21,601 nt of DNA from the IMG/VR virus record IMGVR_UViG_3300044522_000701, positions 1-21,601 of that record; one strand, 5' to 3'. Origin of the DNA: a virus. A model generated the notes under the pieces. It was not told the DNA's origin. It saw only the letters and a list, made by a program, of their open reading frames with translations, and did no database searches. The position numbers and the translations under genes are program-made. Each line of letters starts with the position of its first letter. Position 1 is the stretch's first letter. This document shows, one piece after another, positions 21,263 to 21,601 of the stretch.

Positions 21263-21318
21263 AAATAGTTCTTGCATCATCCACCAGAAGTATTACTTTT
21301 CTTTTCTCACCCACGCAT

Positions 21319-21601
21319 ATGCACATCGAAAAATACATCCTCATCTCGTCCTATGTCTCTCACGAGCAGAAGACCAGCGTCACGACCAGCCCTGTGTTCA
21401 ACACGGCTATCGAGGCTCTCCTGCACCTGAAGAAGGTCAAGGCTCTGGAGACTGAATACTCCAGCCCCAAGTCTTACTCGTTCTACGAACTCTGCCATTG
21501 GGCTGGTATCGACTCGACCCAGTTGTACACCAAGTCTGAGTACGATATGGAAATCCTCGCTCGCAAGGAGGCTGACACGCTCCTCAACCCTCCCGCCCCT
21601 G
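21319..21601 (+). CDS. Small protein of unknown function, 5' part only
   Basis: An open frame starts at 21319 (MHIEKYILISSYVSHEQKTS) and runs off the right edge after 94 codons, so the C-terminus is not seen. It is a mixed alpha/beta sequence with segments VFNTAIEALLHLKKVKALE and YSFYELCHWAG and a Pro/Ala-rich stretch at the edge. TTACTTTT lies at 21293-21300, 18 bases before the ATG, as in front of its neighbours, so it probably belongs to the same rightward set. No family is recognised. Confidence 0.6.
   Translation, partial: MHIEKYILISSYVSHEQKTSVTTSPVFNTAIEALLHLKKVKALETEYSSPKSYSFYELCHWAGIDSTQLYTKSEYDMEILARKEADTLLNPPAP

Noticed and set aside
1-21601. tRNA genes, CRISPR arrays, insertion sequences, integrase or attachment sites
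   Set aside because: I found no cloverleaf-like segment in the short gaps, no spacer-repeat array, no transposase or integrase frame and no flanking terminal repeats.

Overview
The window is part of a tailed bacteriophage genome (Caudoviricetes, probably with a short-tailed, podovirus-like layout). Genes are tightly packed, often overlapping by ATGA or a few bases, and no gene-free stretch exceeds about 65 bases. Two observations suggest a host with two membranes: a lipoprotein encoded next to a holin, and a Sec-exported lytic transglycosylase. Almost no start codon is preceded by a Shine-Dalgarno sequence. Many starts instead follow a pyrimidine-T context such as CCTATG, so the host may belong to a lineage with SD-independent initiation, Bacteroidota being one possibility. 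This host assignment is inference only.

Layout. (1) Positions 1-12809, plus strand, late genes: the 3' end of a PAPS-reductase-like gene, an 864-residue probable internal virion protein, and a 2919-residue giant 'polyvalent' protein. The giant protein carries an HExxH metallopeptidase motif, an ADP-ribosyltransferase-like domain and further modules typical of phage large polyvalent proteins. A holin and a lipoprotein with C-terminal membrane segments follow. (2) Positions 19735 down to 12789, minus strand, one long operon. In order of transcription it encodes endonuclease VII-like HNH nuclease, RecE-type exonuclease, winged-helix replication initiator, DnaC/DnaI-like helicase loader, exported lytic transglycosylase, a ribbon-helix-helix protein, ERF single-strand annealing protein, and about nine small proteins including a calcineurin-type phosphoesterase and several probable DNA-binding proteins. 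(3) Positions 19800-21601, plus strand, divergent: a helix-turn-helix protein, then small unknown proteins, probably early genes. The last is cut by the window end.

How it fits together. Endonuclease VII, exonuclease and ERF form a recombination and junction-resolution set. The initiator and loader would open the origin and load the host helicase. A candidate origin, three 23-bp iterons followed by an A/T-rich run, sits inside the initiator gene as in phage lambda O. ERF ends in an SSB-like acidic tail. The giant protein and its 864-residue neighbour are best read as virion-carried, ejected proteins, which would bring the peptidase and ART activities into the host at infection. The 64-bp divergent region at 19736-19799 probably controls both the minus operon and the rightward early genes. 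A TTACTTTT element recurs in front of the rightward genes.

Strongest leads: the multi-domain giant protein with its recurring aromatic-KVxD inter-domain motif, the iteron origin, the SD-less starts with TTACTTTT elements, and the unusual lipoprotein.
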